Shown: positions 16,280-24,478 of the stretch, piece after piece
Position numbering within the stretch: position 1 is the stretch's first letter
Layout of the letters: each line of letters starts with the position of its first letter
NCBI RefSeq assembly: GCF_014837165.1
Contig: NZ_JACSPM010000002.1
Span: 1 to 64,000 of the forward strand
Direction of reading: 5' to 3'
DNA: 64,000 nt
Origin: Microbacterium gallinarum
Lineage (GTDB): Bacteria; Actinomycetota; Actinomycetes; Actinomycetales; Microbacteriaceae
The notes under the pieces: generated by a model
The model's input: the letters and a program-made list of their open reading frames with translations, nothing else
Told to the model about the DNA's origin: nothing
Database searches by the model: none
Position numbers and translations under genes: made by a program

Positions 16280-19200
16280 TCATCGGAAGTCCCGGGACTG
16301 GTGGTGGACGCCTACGCGCAGGTCTTCGAACCCGTCGGCGAGGAGGTTCGTGACGCCCTCGACCGAGCGCTCCAGCATCCCTCTCACGATCAACGCCGGC
16401 GAGTCGCGCACCACCCGGCGGTAGCGGTTCCAGACCCCCACCGAGCAGATGATGTTCACGAGGCCGTGCTCGTCTTCGAGATTGATGAAGGTGACACCGG
16501 ATGCCGTGGCCGGCCGCTGCCGGTGGGTCACGAGTCCGGCGACCTCGACGCGACGGCCGGTCTCGTGGTCGCGCAGCTCGCGCGAGGTGAGCACCCCCCG
16601 CGCATCGAGCCCGGAGCGGTAGTGGGTCATCGGGTGGTCGTCGGTCGAGACGCCCGTGGCCCACAGATCGGCGGCGAGCCGCTCGTAGCTGGTGGGGTCG
16701 GCGAACAGCGGCGGCTGCACCGCGACGAGTGAGTCGGGCAGGAACTCGGGACGATCGAGCGCCGCCGAGCCGGCGAGCCAGATCGCCGCGCGGCGGGTGA
16801 GGCCGAGCCCGTCGAACGCGCCCGCCGTCGCGAGCGCCTCGAGCTGGGCGGCGGTGAGGCTGGTGCGGCGCACGAGGTCGCGCAGGTCGCGGAACGGCCC
16901 TTCGGCGTCGCGGGCGGCGACGATGCGCTCGGCGACCTTCGCGCCGATGCCCTTGACCCCCGCCAGGCCGAGCCGCACCGCGAAGCGTCCGTCGCGCCGG
17001 TGGGCGGCCGACTCGTCGGGTGCGTGGATGTCGAAGAGCCCGACCGGCGGCTGGATGCGCTGCGCGCACGAGTCGAGGCCCGTGGGGGCGAGGGTGGCGG
17101 GGTCCGGAGAGGGAGTCGCGAAACGAGGAGATTCCGCGAAGCGAGGACCGGAAGCATCCGGAGCATCGTCGCTTCGCGAGGCATCCTCGATCAGCGACCC
17201 CGACGGCGACACCCCCGCGACGGGTTCGAGCAGGGCCTCCACCCCGGACAGATGGAGGTCGGGGCGACGCACCTCCACGCCGTGGCGGCGCGCGTCGTTC
17301 ACGAGCGATGCGGGCGAGTAGAACCCCATCGGCTGCGCGCGCAGCAGCCCGGCGAGGAACGCCGCCGGATAGTGCAGCTTGATCCACGAACTCGCGTAGA
17401 CGAGCAGCCCGAACGACAGTGAGTGCGACTCGGCGAACCCGAAGTTCGCGAACGCCTGGATCTTGGCGTAGATCGCGTCGGCCTCCTCGCCGACCAGCCC
17501 GTTCTCGGCCATGCCGGCGTAGAGCTTCTCTTTCAGCGACTCGATCCGCTCGACGCCGCGCTTGGAGCCCATCGCGCGCCGCAGCAGGTCGGCGTCTTCA
17601 CCGCTCAGGCCGCCGACGGCCATGCCCATCTGCATGAGCTGCTCCTGGAACACCGGGATGCCGAGCGTGCGCTCGAGCACCGGCTTCAGCTTGGGATGGG
17701 CGTACGTCACTTTCTCCATCCCGAGCTTGCGCTTGACGAACGGGTGCACCGCGCCACCCTGGATCGGCCCCGGCCGGATCAGCGCGATCTCGATCACGAG
17801 GTCGTAGAACCGGCGCGGCTGCAGGCGCGGCAGGAGTCCCATCTGCGCCCGCGACTCGACCTGGAACACCCCGATCGAGTCGGCGCGGCACAGCATGTCG
17901 TAGACCGCCTTCTCCTCCTTCGGCAGCGTCGCGAGCTCCCAGTCCTCCCCCGTCGAGGCGCGGATCATGTCGAAGCAGTACTGCAGGGCGGCGAGCATGC
18001 CGAGCCCGAGCAGGTCGAACTTCACCAGCCCCATCCACGCGGCGTCGTCTTTGTCCCACTGGATGACGGTGCGGTTCTCCATGCGGGCGTGCTCGATCGG
18101 CACCACCTCGCCGACGGGACGGTCGGTGAGCACCATGCCGCCGGAATGGATGCCCAGATGCCGCGGCGCCTTGAGCAACTCGCCCGCGAACTCGAGCACG
18201 CGATTCGGGATGTCGTGACCCGGCCCCGTCTCAAGGTGCGCACCCCATCCCTCGACCTGCTTGGACCAGGCATCCTGCTGGCCGGGTGAATGCCCGAGCG
18301 CCTTCGCCATGTCGCGCACCGCGTTCTTGGGCCGGTACTGGATCACGTTCGCGACCTGCGCGGCCCGCTCGCGCCCGTACTGCCCGTAGACCCACTGGAT
18401 GATCTCCTCCCGGCGGTCGGAGTCGAAGTCGACGTCGATGTCGGGCTCTTCGTCGCGCAGGCTCGACAGGAAGCGCTCGAACGGCAGGTCGTAGGCGATC
18501 GCGTCGACGGCGGTGATGTCGAGCAGGTAGCAGATAGCGCTGTTGGCGGCGGAGCCGCGGCCTTGACACAGGATGCCGCGCCGCCGCGCCTCCTGCACGA
18601 TGCCGTGGACGATCAGGAAGTAGCCGGGGAAGTCCTTCAACTCGATGACCCCGAGCTCTTTCTCGATGCGCGCCCGGTCCTTCTCGCTCAGGTCAGGATA
18701 CTTGCGGGGCACCGCCTCCCACACCAGGTGCCGCAGCCACGACATCGGGGTGTGCCCGTCGGGGACCTCCTGCTTGGGAAGCGCGGGCTTGGCGCGACGC
18801 AGCGGGAAGGCGAGCTCGTCGGCGAGCGTCACCGTGCGGGCGACGGCGTCGGGATGCCGCACGAACCGCTCCACCATCTCCGCGCCCGAGCGCAGATGCG
18901 CGCCGGCGTGAGAGGGCAGCCAGCCGTCGAGCTCGTCGAGCCCGCGGTTGGCGCGCACTGCGGCGACCGCGGCGGCGAGCAGCTGGCGCTGGGGCACCGC
19001 GTAGTGCACGTTGTTCGTCGCGAGCAGCGGAAGTCCGCGCTCGCGCGCGAGCCCGGCGAGGATGTCGTTGTCGCGCGTGTCGAGCGGGTTGCCGTGGTCG
19101 ATCAGCTCGACGTGCACGGCGTCGCGCCCGAAGAGACGCACGAGCAGATCGAGCTCGCGGCTCGCGGCATCCGCTCCTCCCTCGGCGAGCGCGCGACGCA

Positions 19201-19792
19201 CCGCACCCTTGCGGCAACCGGTGAGCACGGCCCACTCGCCGCCCGCCTGCGCGGCGAGCTCGTCGAGGTCGTAGCTCGGTCTACCTTTTTCCATCCCCTG
19301 AAGCTGCGCGTGGGTGATGGCGCCCGCGAGCCGGTGATAGCCCTCCTCGCCCCGCGCGAGTATAAGCAGATGCGATCCGACGGGATCGGGCTCACCGTTC
19401 TGGGGCTTGGGCAGCTCGAGCGACAGTTCGGCGCCGAACACCGTCTTCAGCTGCAGCGACTCGGCCGCCTCGGCGAAGCGCACGATGCCGTAGAACCCGT
19501 CGTGGTCGGTGATCGCTAGGGCATGCAGACCCAGGCGCTCGGCCTCCTCGGCGAGCTCTTCGGGAGACGACGCCCCATCGAGGAACGAGAACGACGAGTG
19601 CGCGTGCAGCTCGGCGTACGGGATGGCCTCGGCCGGACGCTCGATGCCGGGGGCGACGTAGGGTCCGCGCTTGTGCGACCACGCCGGGCTGTCGCCGCCG
19701 TCGGCACCCGCCGGGCGTCCGGTGGGGCGCCGACGGTCGCTGAGCACGCGCTCGATCTCGGACCACGGGACGGAAGGGTTGTTGAAGCCCAT
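16280..19792 (-). CDS. dnaE2: Error-prone DNA polymerase DnaE2
   Basis: This 1170-aa C-family polymerase carries the PHP domain at the N-terminus (AELHAHSSFSFLDGASSPEELA, ITDHDGFYGI), the palm with PDIDVDFDSDRR about residue 450, a helix-hairpin-helix region (GLAGVKGIGAKVAERI) and an OB-fold C-terminus. DnaE2 extends past lesions in the ImuA'-ImuB-DnaE2 mutasome during SOS. The protein is longer than the usual 1050-1100 residues, partly because of a Ser/Asp/Pro-rich insertion in its C-terminal third (nucleotides about 17040-17230) that carries a DNA palindrome. It lies 69 bp downstream of imuB in the same operon; ATG at 19792 has only a weak ribosome site. Confidence 0.94.
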   Translation of the reverse strand: MGFNNPSVPWSEIERVLSDRRRPTGRPAGADGGDSPAWSHKRGPYVAPGIERPAEAIPYAELHAHSSFSFLDGASSPEELAEEAERLGLHALAITDHDGFYGIVRFAEAAESLQLKTVFGAELSLELPKPQNGEPDPVGSHLLILARGEEGYHRLAGAITHAQLQGMEKGRPSYDLDELAAQAGGEWAVLTGCRKGAVRRALAEGGADAASRELDLLVRLFGRDAVHVELIDHGNPLDTRDNDILAGLARERGLPLLATNNVHYAVPQRQLLAAAVAAVRANRGLDELDGWLPSHAGAHLRSGAEMVERFVRHPDAVARTVTLADELAFPLRRAKPALPKQEVPDGHTPMSWLRHLVWEAVPRKYPDLSEKDRARIEKELGVIELKDFPGYFLIVHGIVQEARRRGILCQGRGSAANSAICYLLDITAVDAIAYDLPFERFLSSLRDEEPDIDVDFDSDRREEIIQWVYGQYGRERAAQVANVIQYRPKNAVRDMAKALGHSPGQQDAWSKQVEGWGAHLETGPGHDIPNRVLEFAGELLKAPRHLGIHSGGMVLTDRPVGEVVPIEHARMENRTVIQWDKDDAAWMGLVKFDLLGLGMLAALQYCFDMIRASTGEDWELATLPKEEKAVYDMLCRADSIGVFQVESRAQMGLLPRLQPRRFYDLVIEIALIRPGPIQGGAVHPFVKRKLGMEKVTYAHPKLKPVLERTLGIPVFQEQLMQMGMAVGGLSGEDADLLRRAMGSKRGVERIESLKEKLYAGMAENGLVGEEADAIYAKIQAFANFGFAESHSLSFGLLVYASSWIKLHYPAAFLAGLLRAQPMGFYSPASLVNDARRHGVEVRRPDLHLSGVEALLEPVAGVSPSGSLIEDASRSDDAPDASGPRFAESPRFATPSPDPATLAPTGLDSCAQRIQPPVGLFDIHAPDESAAHRRDGRFAVRLGLAGVKGIGAKVAERIVAARDAEGPFRDLRDLVRRTSLTAAQLEALATAGAFDGLGLTRRAAIWLAGSAALDRPEFLPDSLVAVQPPLFADPTSYERLAADLWATGVSTDDHPMTHYRSGLDARGVLTSRELRDHETGRRVEVAGLVTHRQRPATASGVTFINLEDEHGLVNIICSVGVWNRYRRVVRDSPALIVRGMLERSVEGVTNLLADGFEDLRVGVHHQSRDFR
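17135..17178. repeat. Palindromic unit inserted in frame in dnaE2
   Basis: CGCGAAGCGA (17135-17144) and TCGCTTCGCG (17169-17178) form a perfect 10-bp inverted repeat inside the dnaE2 reading frame, encoding a linker that appears absent from typical DnaE2 proteins. A similar half-site, CGCGAAACGA, occurs at 17117-17126. It resembles an extragenic palindromic repeat captured by a coding sequence. Confidence 0.6.
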
Positions 19793-19861
19793 CAGGGATC
19801 ACCGGCCGTCGTCGTCAGGGTAGGGCGTTTCGATGACCGGCGCGCGCTCCACGGTCGGGGC

Positions 19862-21517
19862 TCAGTCATAGGAGGCCTCCGCGGTCCAGACGTCGCCCTC
19901 GCACACCAGCAGCCAGGCCGCGCCGTCGGCGTCGACCACCTGGAACCGGTGCGCCCGCCGGGCGCGCATCGGATCCCACGTGCGCTCGACGACCGGCCAC
20001 GGCCCCGCCCACGCCTCGATCACCCGGCGGCGTCCGCTCTCGACCAGCACCGCCGGCACAGCCGACACGGCGCCCCGCTCGTCGACGTCGATCGTCTCGC
20101 CGCCGAGCGCGCGCACGTCGACCGGCACCGGCTCGGCGAACACCGTCGTGGGCAGCGGGTCGGGAAGACTGCCCGGCCACGGCCGGGCGCGCTGCGCCGC
20201 GATGCCGTCCTTGCCGGTGGCATGCCGGTCACCCCAGGGCACGAGCACCTGCCGCTCGACCAGCCATCGACCGCCGCCGATCTCGGGCGTGAGCACGCCC
20301 CGGTGCCCGAGCATCGCCTGCACGCGCGACAGGGCGTGGTGCACGCGCTCCTCGGGCCCGCCCCCGAAGATCGCGGGGGCGTGATGGGATGCCGCATCCA
20401 CCGCCTCGGGCGAGATGCGCACCAGCGCGACGCCGCTGCGCAGGAGTCCGCCCTCGGTCCCGCCTTCGCCGGGCTTGCCGACGTCTTCGGCCAGCTGCCA
20501 CCGCACGCGATCGACCACCGCCGCGGCGTCGAACGACCCCGGATGCAGCCAGACCCGATCACTGCGCTCGCCCCGATCGCCGACGAGCTCGACCCGCAGC
20601 TCGGTACACACGAGGTCGATCGCGCCGAGACCGGCGATGAAGTCGTCGGCGGTGACGCGCATGCCGAACGCGACCTGGTCGGCGATCTCGAGCGGCGGCT
20701 CGAACGCGATCTCACGGTGGAGCTCGGGCGGCGGCGTGCGGGGTTCGACGGGGCGCGAGTCGAGACCGCCCGACAGAGAGTGAAGACGGATGCCGCGTTC
20801 CCCGAACCGCTCGCGCACGCGATCGGGGGGCATCGCCGCGAACTCACCGAGCGTCTGCACTCCGAGGCGAGCCAGCAGCCCGACCAGGTCGGCCGACGCC
20901 GCGGCCGACGACGCGGGTGGACCGGCCCCGAGCGAGGAGGCGTCGAGCACCGCCACCGACAAAGGCGCCAGGAACCCGGCGGCACCGCCTGCCGGCACGG
21001 AGAAGATCGGCTCGGCCGCGCTCGCCCCCGCCTGCGCGGCCTGCTCGGCCGTGAACGGGCCATCGGCGATACCCGCACGGACGTCGCCGAGCCCGAGCCC
21101 GTGCATCTCGTCGACCAGCACGCGCGCCGCCTCGATCTCGCCGCCGTAGTAGCGCGCCGGTCCACGAGCACGCAGCGCGCACAGTCCGGGACGCACCAGC
21201 TGCACACCCGGAGCGCGCTCCTCGATGCGCGAGACAAGCGGCGCGAAGGCCCTGTGGTCGCGCGTCGGATCGGCCGGCACGACGGTGAGCCCCGGGCACC
21301 GCGCCTGCGCGTCGCGCCGGCGCTGCCCGCGGCGCACCCCCTCGGCGCGCGCCGACGCCGAGCAGGCCACGACGAGGTTGCGCTCCACCACTGCGACCGC
21401 GCGCCGGGGATCGAGGGGCACGCCGCCGGCGAGGCCGCCGCCGTCGCGGGTCAGCGCGGTGACGGGCCAGTCGGGGAACCACAGCACGAGGCTGCGCACG
21501 GGAGACGACACCGCCAT
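19862..21517 (-). CDS. imuB: Inactive Y-family polymerase ImuB
   Basis: This 551-aa Y-family homolog recruits DnaE2 to the beta clamp. It begins MAVSSPVRSLVLWFPDWPVTAL, where active Y-family enzymes have acidic metal ligands (DMDxFF); these are replaced, as in other ImuB proteins. The IVERNLVVACSASARAEGVRRGQ and little-finger regions are present. The C-terminal tail, with GDRHATGKD and ADGAAWLLVCEGDVW, is typical of the group. ATG at 21517 lies 1 nt after the imuA' stop (TGACATG), indicating tight coupling. A 41-codon upstream extension overlapping imuA' is rejected. Confidence 0.9.
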   Translation of the reverse strand: MAVSSPVRSLVLWFPDWPVTALTRDGGGLAGGVPLDPRRAVAVVERNLVVACSASARAEGVRRGQRRRDAQARCPGLTVVPADPTRDHRAFAPLVSRIEERAPGVQLVRPGLCALRARGPARYYGGEIEAARVLVDEMHGLGLGDVRAGIADGPFTAEQAAQAGASAAEPIFSVPAGGAAGFLAPLSVAVLDASSLGAGPPASSAAASADLVGLLARLGVQTLGEFAAMPPDRVRERFGERGIRLHSLSGGLDSRPVEPRTPPPELHREIAFEPPLEIADQVAFGMRVTADDFIAGLGAIDLVCTELRVELVGDRGERSDRVWLHPGSFDAAAVVDRVRWQLAEDVGKPGEGGTEGGLLRSGVALVRISPEAVDAASHHAPAIFGGGPEERVHHALSRVQAMLGHRGVLTPEIGGGRWLVERQVLVPWGDRHATGKDGIAAQRARPWPGSLPDPLPTTVFAEPVPVDVRALGGETIDVDERGAVSAVPAVLVESGRRRVIEAWAGPWPVVERTWDPMRARRAHRFQVVDADGAAWLLVCEGDVWTAEASYD

Positions 21518-21518
21518 G

Positions 21519-22292
21519 TCAGCCCACCGCCCTCGCTTCGAGGGGGACGAACCGCTCATCGGACCGCAGCTCGTCGCCCGACCGCAGCGGCTCGACACCG
21601 CGCATCGTCTCGGGTGCGACGGACACCTGGCCCGAGGCATCCGGAAGCATCACCCTCGCCCGGCGCGATCGCGGCCACCGCCTGCTCGACGACGTGACGG
21701 TCAGCTCGCGCGTGGCGAGGTAGCCGTGGCCACGACCCAGCCCCGTCCATGCGGGGTCGGCGATCTCGAGCACGGCCTCGGCCTGCGGCCACGGCCCCTG
21801 CACGAGCAGCACGGCACCTCGATCGCGCAGGCGGGCGGCCAGGCGCGCGATCTCGCCGTCGGCGGCCCGGCCGGCCGGACGCACCGCCACGACGGGGAGG
21901 ACCTCGGCGATGGTCGCCGTGACGGTGAGCCACCGGGCGCCGGGATCGGGGATGAGCACGAGGCGCGAGAGATCGACCCCGAGCCCCTCGGCGGCCTCGG
22001 CACCGAGCCGCGGCATGCCCACCGCCGCACACCACGACCCCGATTGCGACGGCTGCGACAGCAGCGCGAGCAGCAGCGAGGTGGACCGTGGAAGCGAGTA
22101 CGCCGACCCCGGCCGCAGACCCCCGCCGGGAAGCAGCGAGGCGAGTGCGGGATGGACCGGCAGCACCGGAGCGTCGAGCTTGCGCCCCTGCACCCGCTCG
22201 AGCTGAGCGCGGAGTCGTGCCACCTCGCTCTGCGGCCCCGTTGGGGCCTGCTCTTGCGCGTGCACCGCCGTGAGTTGCACGGTCGCCCTCAT
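21519..22292 (-). CDS. imuA': ImuA'-type RecA-like mutasome protein
   Basis: This 257-aa protein resembles the RecA/SulA-related ImuA' partner of ImuB: hydrophobic core LLPGGGLRPGSAYSLPRSTSLLLALLS lies at the P-loop position but without a classic GKT, followed by WCAAVGMPRLGAEAAEGLGVDLSRLVLIPDPG. ImuA' is needed for DnaE2-dependent mutagenesis. ATG at 22292 is chosen over GTG at 22298: TAGTCT (22304-22299) lies exactly 6 nt upstream, as in the window's other leaderless genes. It heads the imuA'-imuB-dnaE2 operon. Confidence 0.85.
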   Translation of the reverse strand: MRATVQLTAVHAQEQAPTGPQSEVARLRAQLERVQGRKLDAPVLPVHPALASLLPGGGLRPGSAYSLPRSTSLLLALLSQPSQSGSWCAAVGMPRLGAEAAEGLGVDLSRLVLIPDPGARWLTVTATIAEVLPVVAVRPAGRAADGEIARLAARLRDRGAVLLVQGPWPQAEAVLEIADPAWTGLGRGHGYLATRELTVTSSSRRWPRSRRARVMLPDASGQVSVAPETMRGVEPLRSGDELRSDERFVPLEARAVG

Positions 22293-22302
22293 TCCCACAG
22301 AC

Positions 22303-22318
22303 TAGAACAGATGTTCTA
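22303..22318. promoter_or_regulatory. LexA (SOS) box
   Basis: TAGAACAGATGTTCTA is a perfect match to the GAAC-N4-GTTC SOS consensus of actinobacteria and bacilli. It overlaps the -10 hexamer (TAGTCT, minus strand) of the imuA' promoter, so LexA binding would block transcription until DNA damage. Confidence 0.88.
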
Positions 22319-22429
22319 TGTTCTCAATCTCAGGAATCGAAGATAACTCTAACCGCCGACATCTGCCAATCACTCAGGCAGGCACGGCACACAGCCGGTG
22401 CGCCAGCTCACCGGGCCGCCGGGATGCGG

Positions 22430-22927
22430 TCACGCAGCGAGCGCGAGGTACGGCTCCCACCGCGGATCAGTGCGCTCCGTGCCGCGGACCGTCCACTGCC
22501 CGCCCCGCGGCGGGTGGGGTGTGAAGCGCAGCTCCCAGTGCATCTCCTGCGGCGTGCGATCGCCTTTGAGGTTGTTGCAGCGCAGGCAGCACGCGACGAG
22601 GTTCTCCCAGGAGTCGCCTCCCCCGCGCGACCGCGGCAGCACGTGGTCGATCGTCGACGCCGATGCTCCGCAGTAGGCGCACCGGTGCGAATCGCGGCGC
22701 AGCACTCCCCGCCGCGTCACCGGCACCCGCCGCCCGCCGGGCACCCGGACATATCTCGTCAGGATGATCACCGCCGGACGGTCGTACGCTCGTCGGGTCC
22801 CCCACACCGGATCCCCATCGGTGTGCTCGATGACAGTGGCCTTCTCGTTCATCACGAGCACGAGGGCCCGTTTGAACGACACCACGGCGAGCGGCTCATA
22901 GCCCGCGTTCAGCACCAGAGTGCGCAT
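22430..22927 (-). CDS. HNH endonuclease-family protein
   Basis: This 165-aa protein starts MRTLVLNAGYEPLAVVSFKRALVLV and carries a classic HNH core: CAYCGASASTIDHVLPRSRGG and ACCLRCNNLKGDRTP, with two CX2C pairs binding structural zinc. It is the widespread actinobacterial HNH protein of unknown target found in nearly every genome of the group; no restriction partner is adjacent. GAGAGGATG lies before ATG at 22927. Its upstream neighbour on the same strand is the 36-codon gene with a terminator. Confidence 0.88.
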   Translation of the reverse strand: MRTLVLNAGYEPLAVVSFKRALVLVMNEKATVIEHTDGDPVWGTRRAYDRPAVIILTRYVRVPGGRRVPVTRRGVLRRDSHRCAYCGASASTIDHVLPRSRGGGDSWENLVACCLRCNNLKGDRTPQEMHWELRFTPHPPRGGQWTVRGTERTDPRWEPYLALAA

Positions 22928-23004
22928 TGATCATCCTCTCGAATGGCCGGGACGGCTTCTCGGTATTCGACTTTCCGGTGACGATCGAGGGGCGCAGGGG
23001 CATG

Positions 23005-23033
23005 AAAAAAGGCGCTGTCTTATAGACAGCGCC
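23005..23033 (-). terminator. Intrinsic terminator overlapping the small gene
   Basis: A perfect 9-bp stem (GGCGCTGTC / GACAGCGCC) with a 5-nt loop is followed on the minus strand by six T. It is the best intrinsic terminator in the window. A second hairpin, GCCACGG / CCGTGGC, stands immediately upstream (about 23037-23056). Read-through would enter the HNH gene at 22927. Confidence 0.93.
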
Positions 23034-23130
23034 ATGGCGCCACGGTCTGGCCGTGGCATCCGCTCGTGCAATGCCGAAGGACGAGGCGTCCGAGCGCATC
23101 CGTGGTTCGAATGCGTGGTGTGATGCCCAT
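23020..23130 (-). CDS. Small 36-codon protein ending inside its own terminator
   Basis: ATG at 23130 follows GGAGGGAG by 4 nt, a very strong ribosome site, and opens 36 codons (MGITPRIRTTDALGRL...APWRCL) ending TAA. It contains four Cys (RHC, GCHG, WRC) and no membrane segment. The stop codon falls in the loop of the terminator at 23005-23033, so the ribosome reaches the stem as it stops. The M23 gene upstream has its own terminator, so this should be a separate transcript. No family is recognised. It could be a functional microprotein, or a leader peptide whose translation affects read-through into the HNH gene. Confidence 0.6.
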   Translation of the reverse strand: MGITPRIRTTDALGRLVLRHCTSGCHGQTVAPWRCL

Positions 23131-23235
23131 CGGCTCCCTCCGCTTCTCTCAGCGTCGGGTTTCAGGCTAACGCACGCACGCACGACGGGGGCCGAGTCGC
23201 GGGATGAACGCCGCGTGGCGTGTCGGCGAACGGAC

Positions 23236-23267
23236 GATCCCCCCGGCGCCGTGACGCCGGGGGGATC
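23236..23267 (-). terminator. Terminator after the M23 peptidase gene
   Basis: GATCCCCCCGGCG (23236-23248) pairs perfectly over 13 bp with 23255-23267 across a 6-nt loop, about 23 nt after the stop at 23290. No T-run. It separates the peptidase transcript from the small gene at 23020-23130. Confidence 0.8.
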
Positions 23268-23289
23268 GGTGAGTCCGCGTGCGAGCCGG

Positions 23290-24186
23290 TCAGCCGGCGT
23301 TCTGCTGCAGCCAGGCGTACGGGTCGACGTTCGAGCCGTTGATGTAGGTCTCGAAGTGCAGGTGGTTCGCGGTCGAGCGGCCCGTGCTGCCGACGAGGCC
23401 GATGACCTGGCCGGCCTGGACGGTCTGACCGGGGACGACCTGGCGGCTGCCGTAGATCATGTGCCCGTAGAGCGTGCCGACGCGCTGCCCGTTGATGACG
23501 TGATCGATCGTGACCGCGACGCCGTAGCCGCCATAGCTCTCCTGCGAGACCTTCACGACACCGGCGGCGGCAGCGAAGATCGGAGTGCCTGCGGGAGCGA
23601 GCATGTCGACGCCCATGTGCGCGCCGCCACGGGTGCCGAAGCCCTGGCCGAGGGTGTAGTTCGCGAGCGGCCAGCGGACGGCGCCCGATCCGGCGGCGAC
23701 CATGCTGAGGTCGACCTGGACCCGGGCCTGCGACGCCGCGACCTTGGCGGCCTGGCGGGCGCGCTCGGCGGCGGCCTCTTCGGCTTTCTTCTTGGCGATC
23801 TCCTCGGCGGTGGTGGCCGAGTAGCTGTCGCGGCTGATCTGGGTGGATGTCGCATCCGACGCGATGACGAGCGACTGGGCGTCGTCGATCGCGAGCTGCT
23901 GGATCGTCTTGGCCTCTTCCACGGGAAGGGCGGCGCCGAAGGCCGGGAGCGCGACGGTGGCGATGAGTCCACCGACCATGCTCAGGATCACCAGGCTCTT
24001 CAGCGGCTTGGCCACACGGTTCGGGCCCTTGGGCGCCGACGCGGGTCGGGCCGCGGCAGCGGTCGGGGCGACCTTCGCGACGGCCTGAGGGCGACGGCCG
24101 ACCGGTCGGCGCGCGCGCGTGCGACGGGTCAGACTCGTCGCGTCGTTCTCGGGCTCGTTCGCGAGCGAATCGTTCTGTTCAGCCAA
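23290..24186 (-). CDS. Secreted M23 peptidoglycan metallopeptidase
   Basis: This 298-aa protein has a basic N-terminus (TRRTRARRPVGRRP), one membrane/signal segment (PLKSLVILSMVGGLIATVALPAFGAAL, about residues 60-85), an Ala/Lys/Glu-rich coiled stalk (EEIAKKKAEEAAAERARQAAKVAASQ) and a LytM/M23 domain: HMGVDMLAPAGTPIFAAAAG and NHLHFETYING hold zinc ligands (HxxxD and HxH). It probably cleaves peptide cross-links outside the membrane during growth or division. TTG at 24186 is used because GGAGGAC lies 5-7 nt before it. A structured leader about 144 nt long precedes it. Confidence 0.92.
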   Translation of the reverse strand: MAEQNDSLANEPENDATSLTRRTRARRPVGRRPQAVAKVAPTAAAARPASAPKGPNRVAKPLKSLVILSMVGGLIATVALPAFGAALPVEEAKTIQQLAIDDAQSLVIASDATSTQISRDSYSATTAEEIAKKKAEEAAAERARQAAKVAASQARVQVDLSMVAAGSGAVRWPLANYTLGQGFGTRGGAHMGVDMLAPAGTPIFAAAAGVVKVSQESYGGYGVAVTIDHVINGQRVGTLYGHMIYGSRQVVPGQTVQAGQVIGLVGSTGRSTANHLHFETYINGSNVDPYAWLQQNAG

Positions 24187-24364
24187 ACTGTCCTCCGGCG
24201 CCTCCGCGCCGGTGGCGCTGGCTCGTCGGCATTCGATGTCGGGGCACGATATGCGGGCTACACCGCGTGGACGACGAGCCAGAGAGGCAATCTACGCGGG
24301 ATCCGTCGGCGGGCTTCTCGCCTAGTGGACCGTTCGAGGCTACCCGAAGGTAACGAATCTGTCA
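24187..24364 (-). promoter_or_regulatory. Promoter and structured leader of the M23 gene
   Basis: TGACAG (24364-24359), a 16-nt spacer and TAGCCT (24342-24337) form a plausible promoter, giving a leader of about 144 nt. In that leader GGCTCGTCG and CGACGAGCC (24272-24280 with 24220-24228) make a perfect long-range 9-bp stem, and a second stem, CCGGCGC / GCGCCGG (24212-24195), ends at the ribosome site so that two Gs of GGAGG are base-paired. Such architecture is expected of a translational riboswitch. The motifs of the c-di-AMP (ydaO) riboswitch, which often precedes actinobacterial wall hydrolases, were not found. Confidence 0.5.
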
Positions 24365-24478
24365 CGCTCAGCGCCTGGCAGTTCGCTGACCGGTCCGTCA
24401 GCAACCGCCGGGATGCGGCATCCGCTCTCCGTCTTCCCGCGGAATTACGGGGACCCGTCCCGCAGAAACTCCGGGAAC

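Noticed and set aside
22430-22927. HNH gene as part of a restriction system
   Set aside because: No methyltransferase or specificity gene is adjacent, and the protein is a near-universal actinobacterial HNH family.
24187-24364. c-di-AMP (ydaO) riboswitch before the M23 gene
   Set aside because: The characteristic conserved blocks of that riboswitch were not seen; only the structured leader is retained as a candidate.
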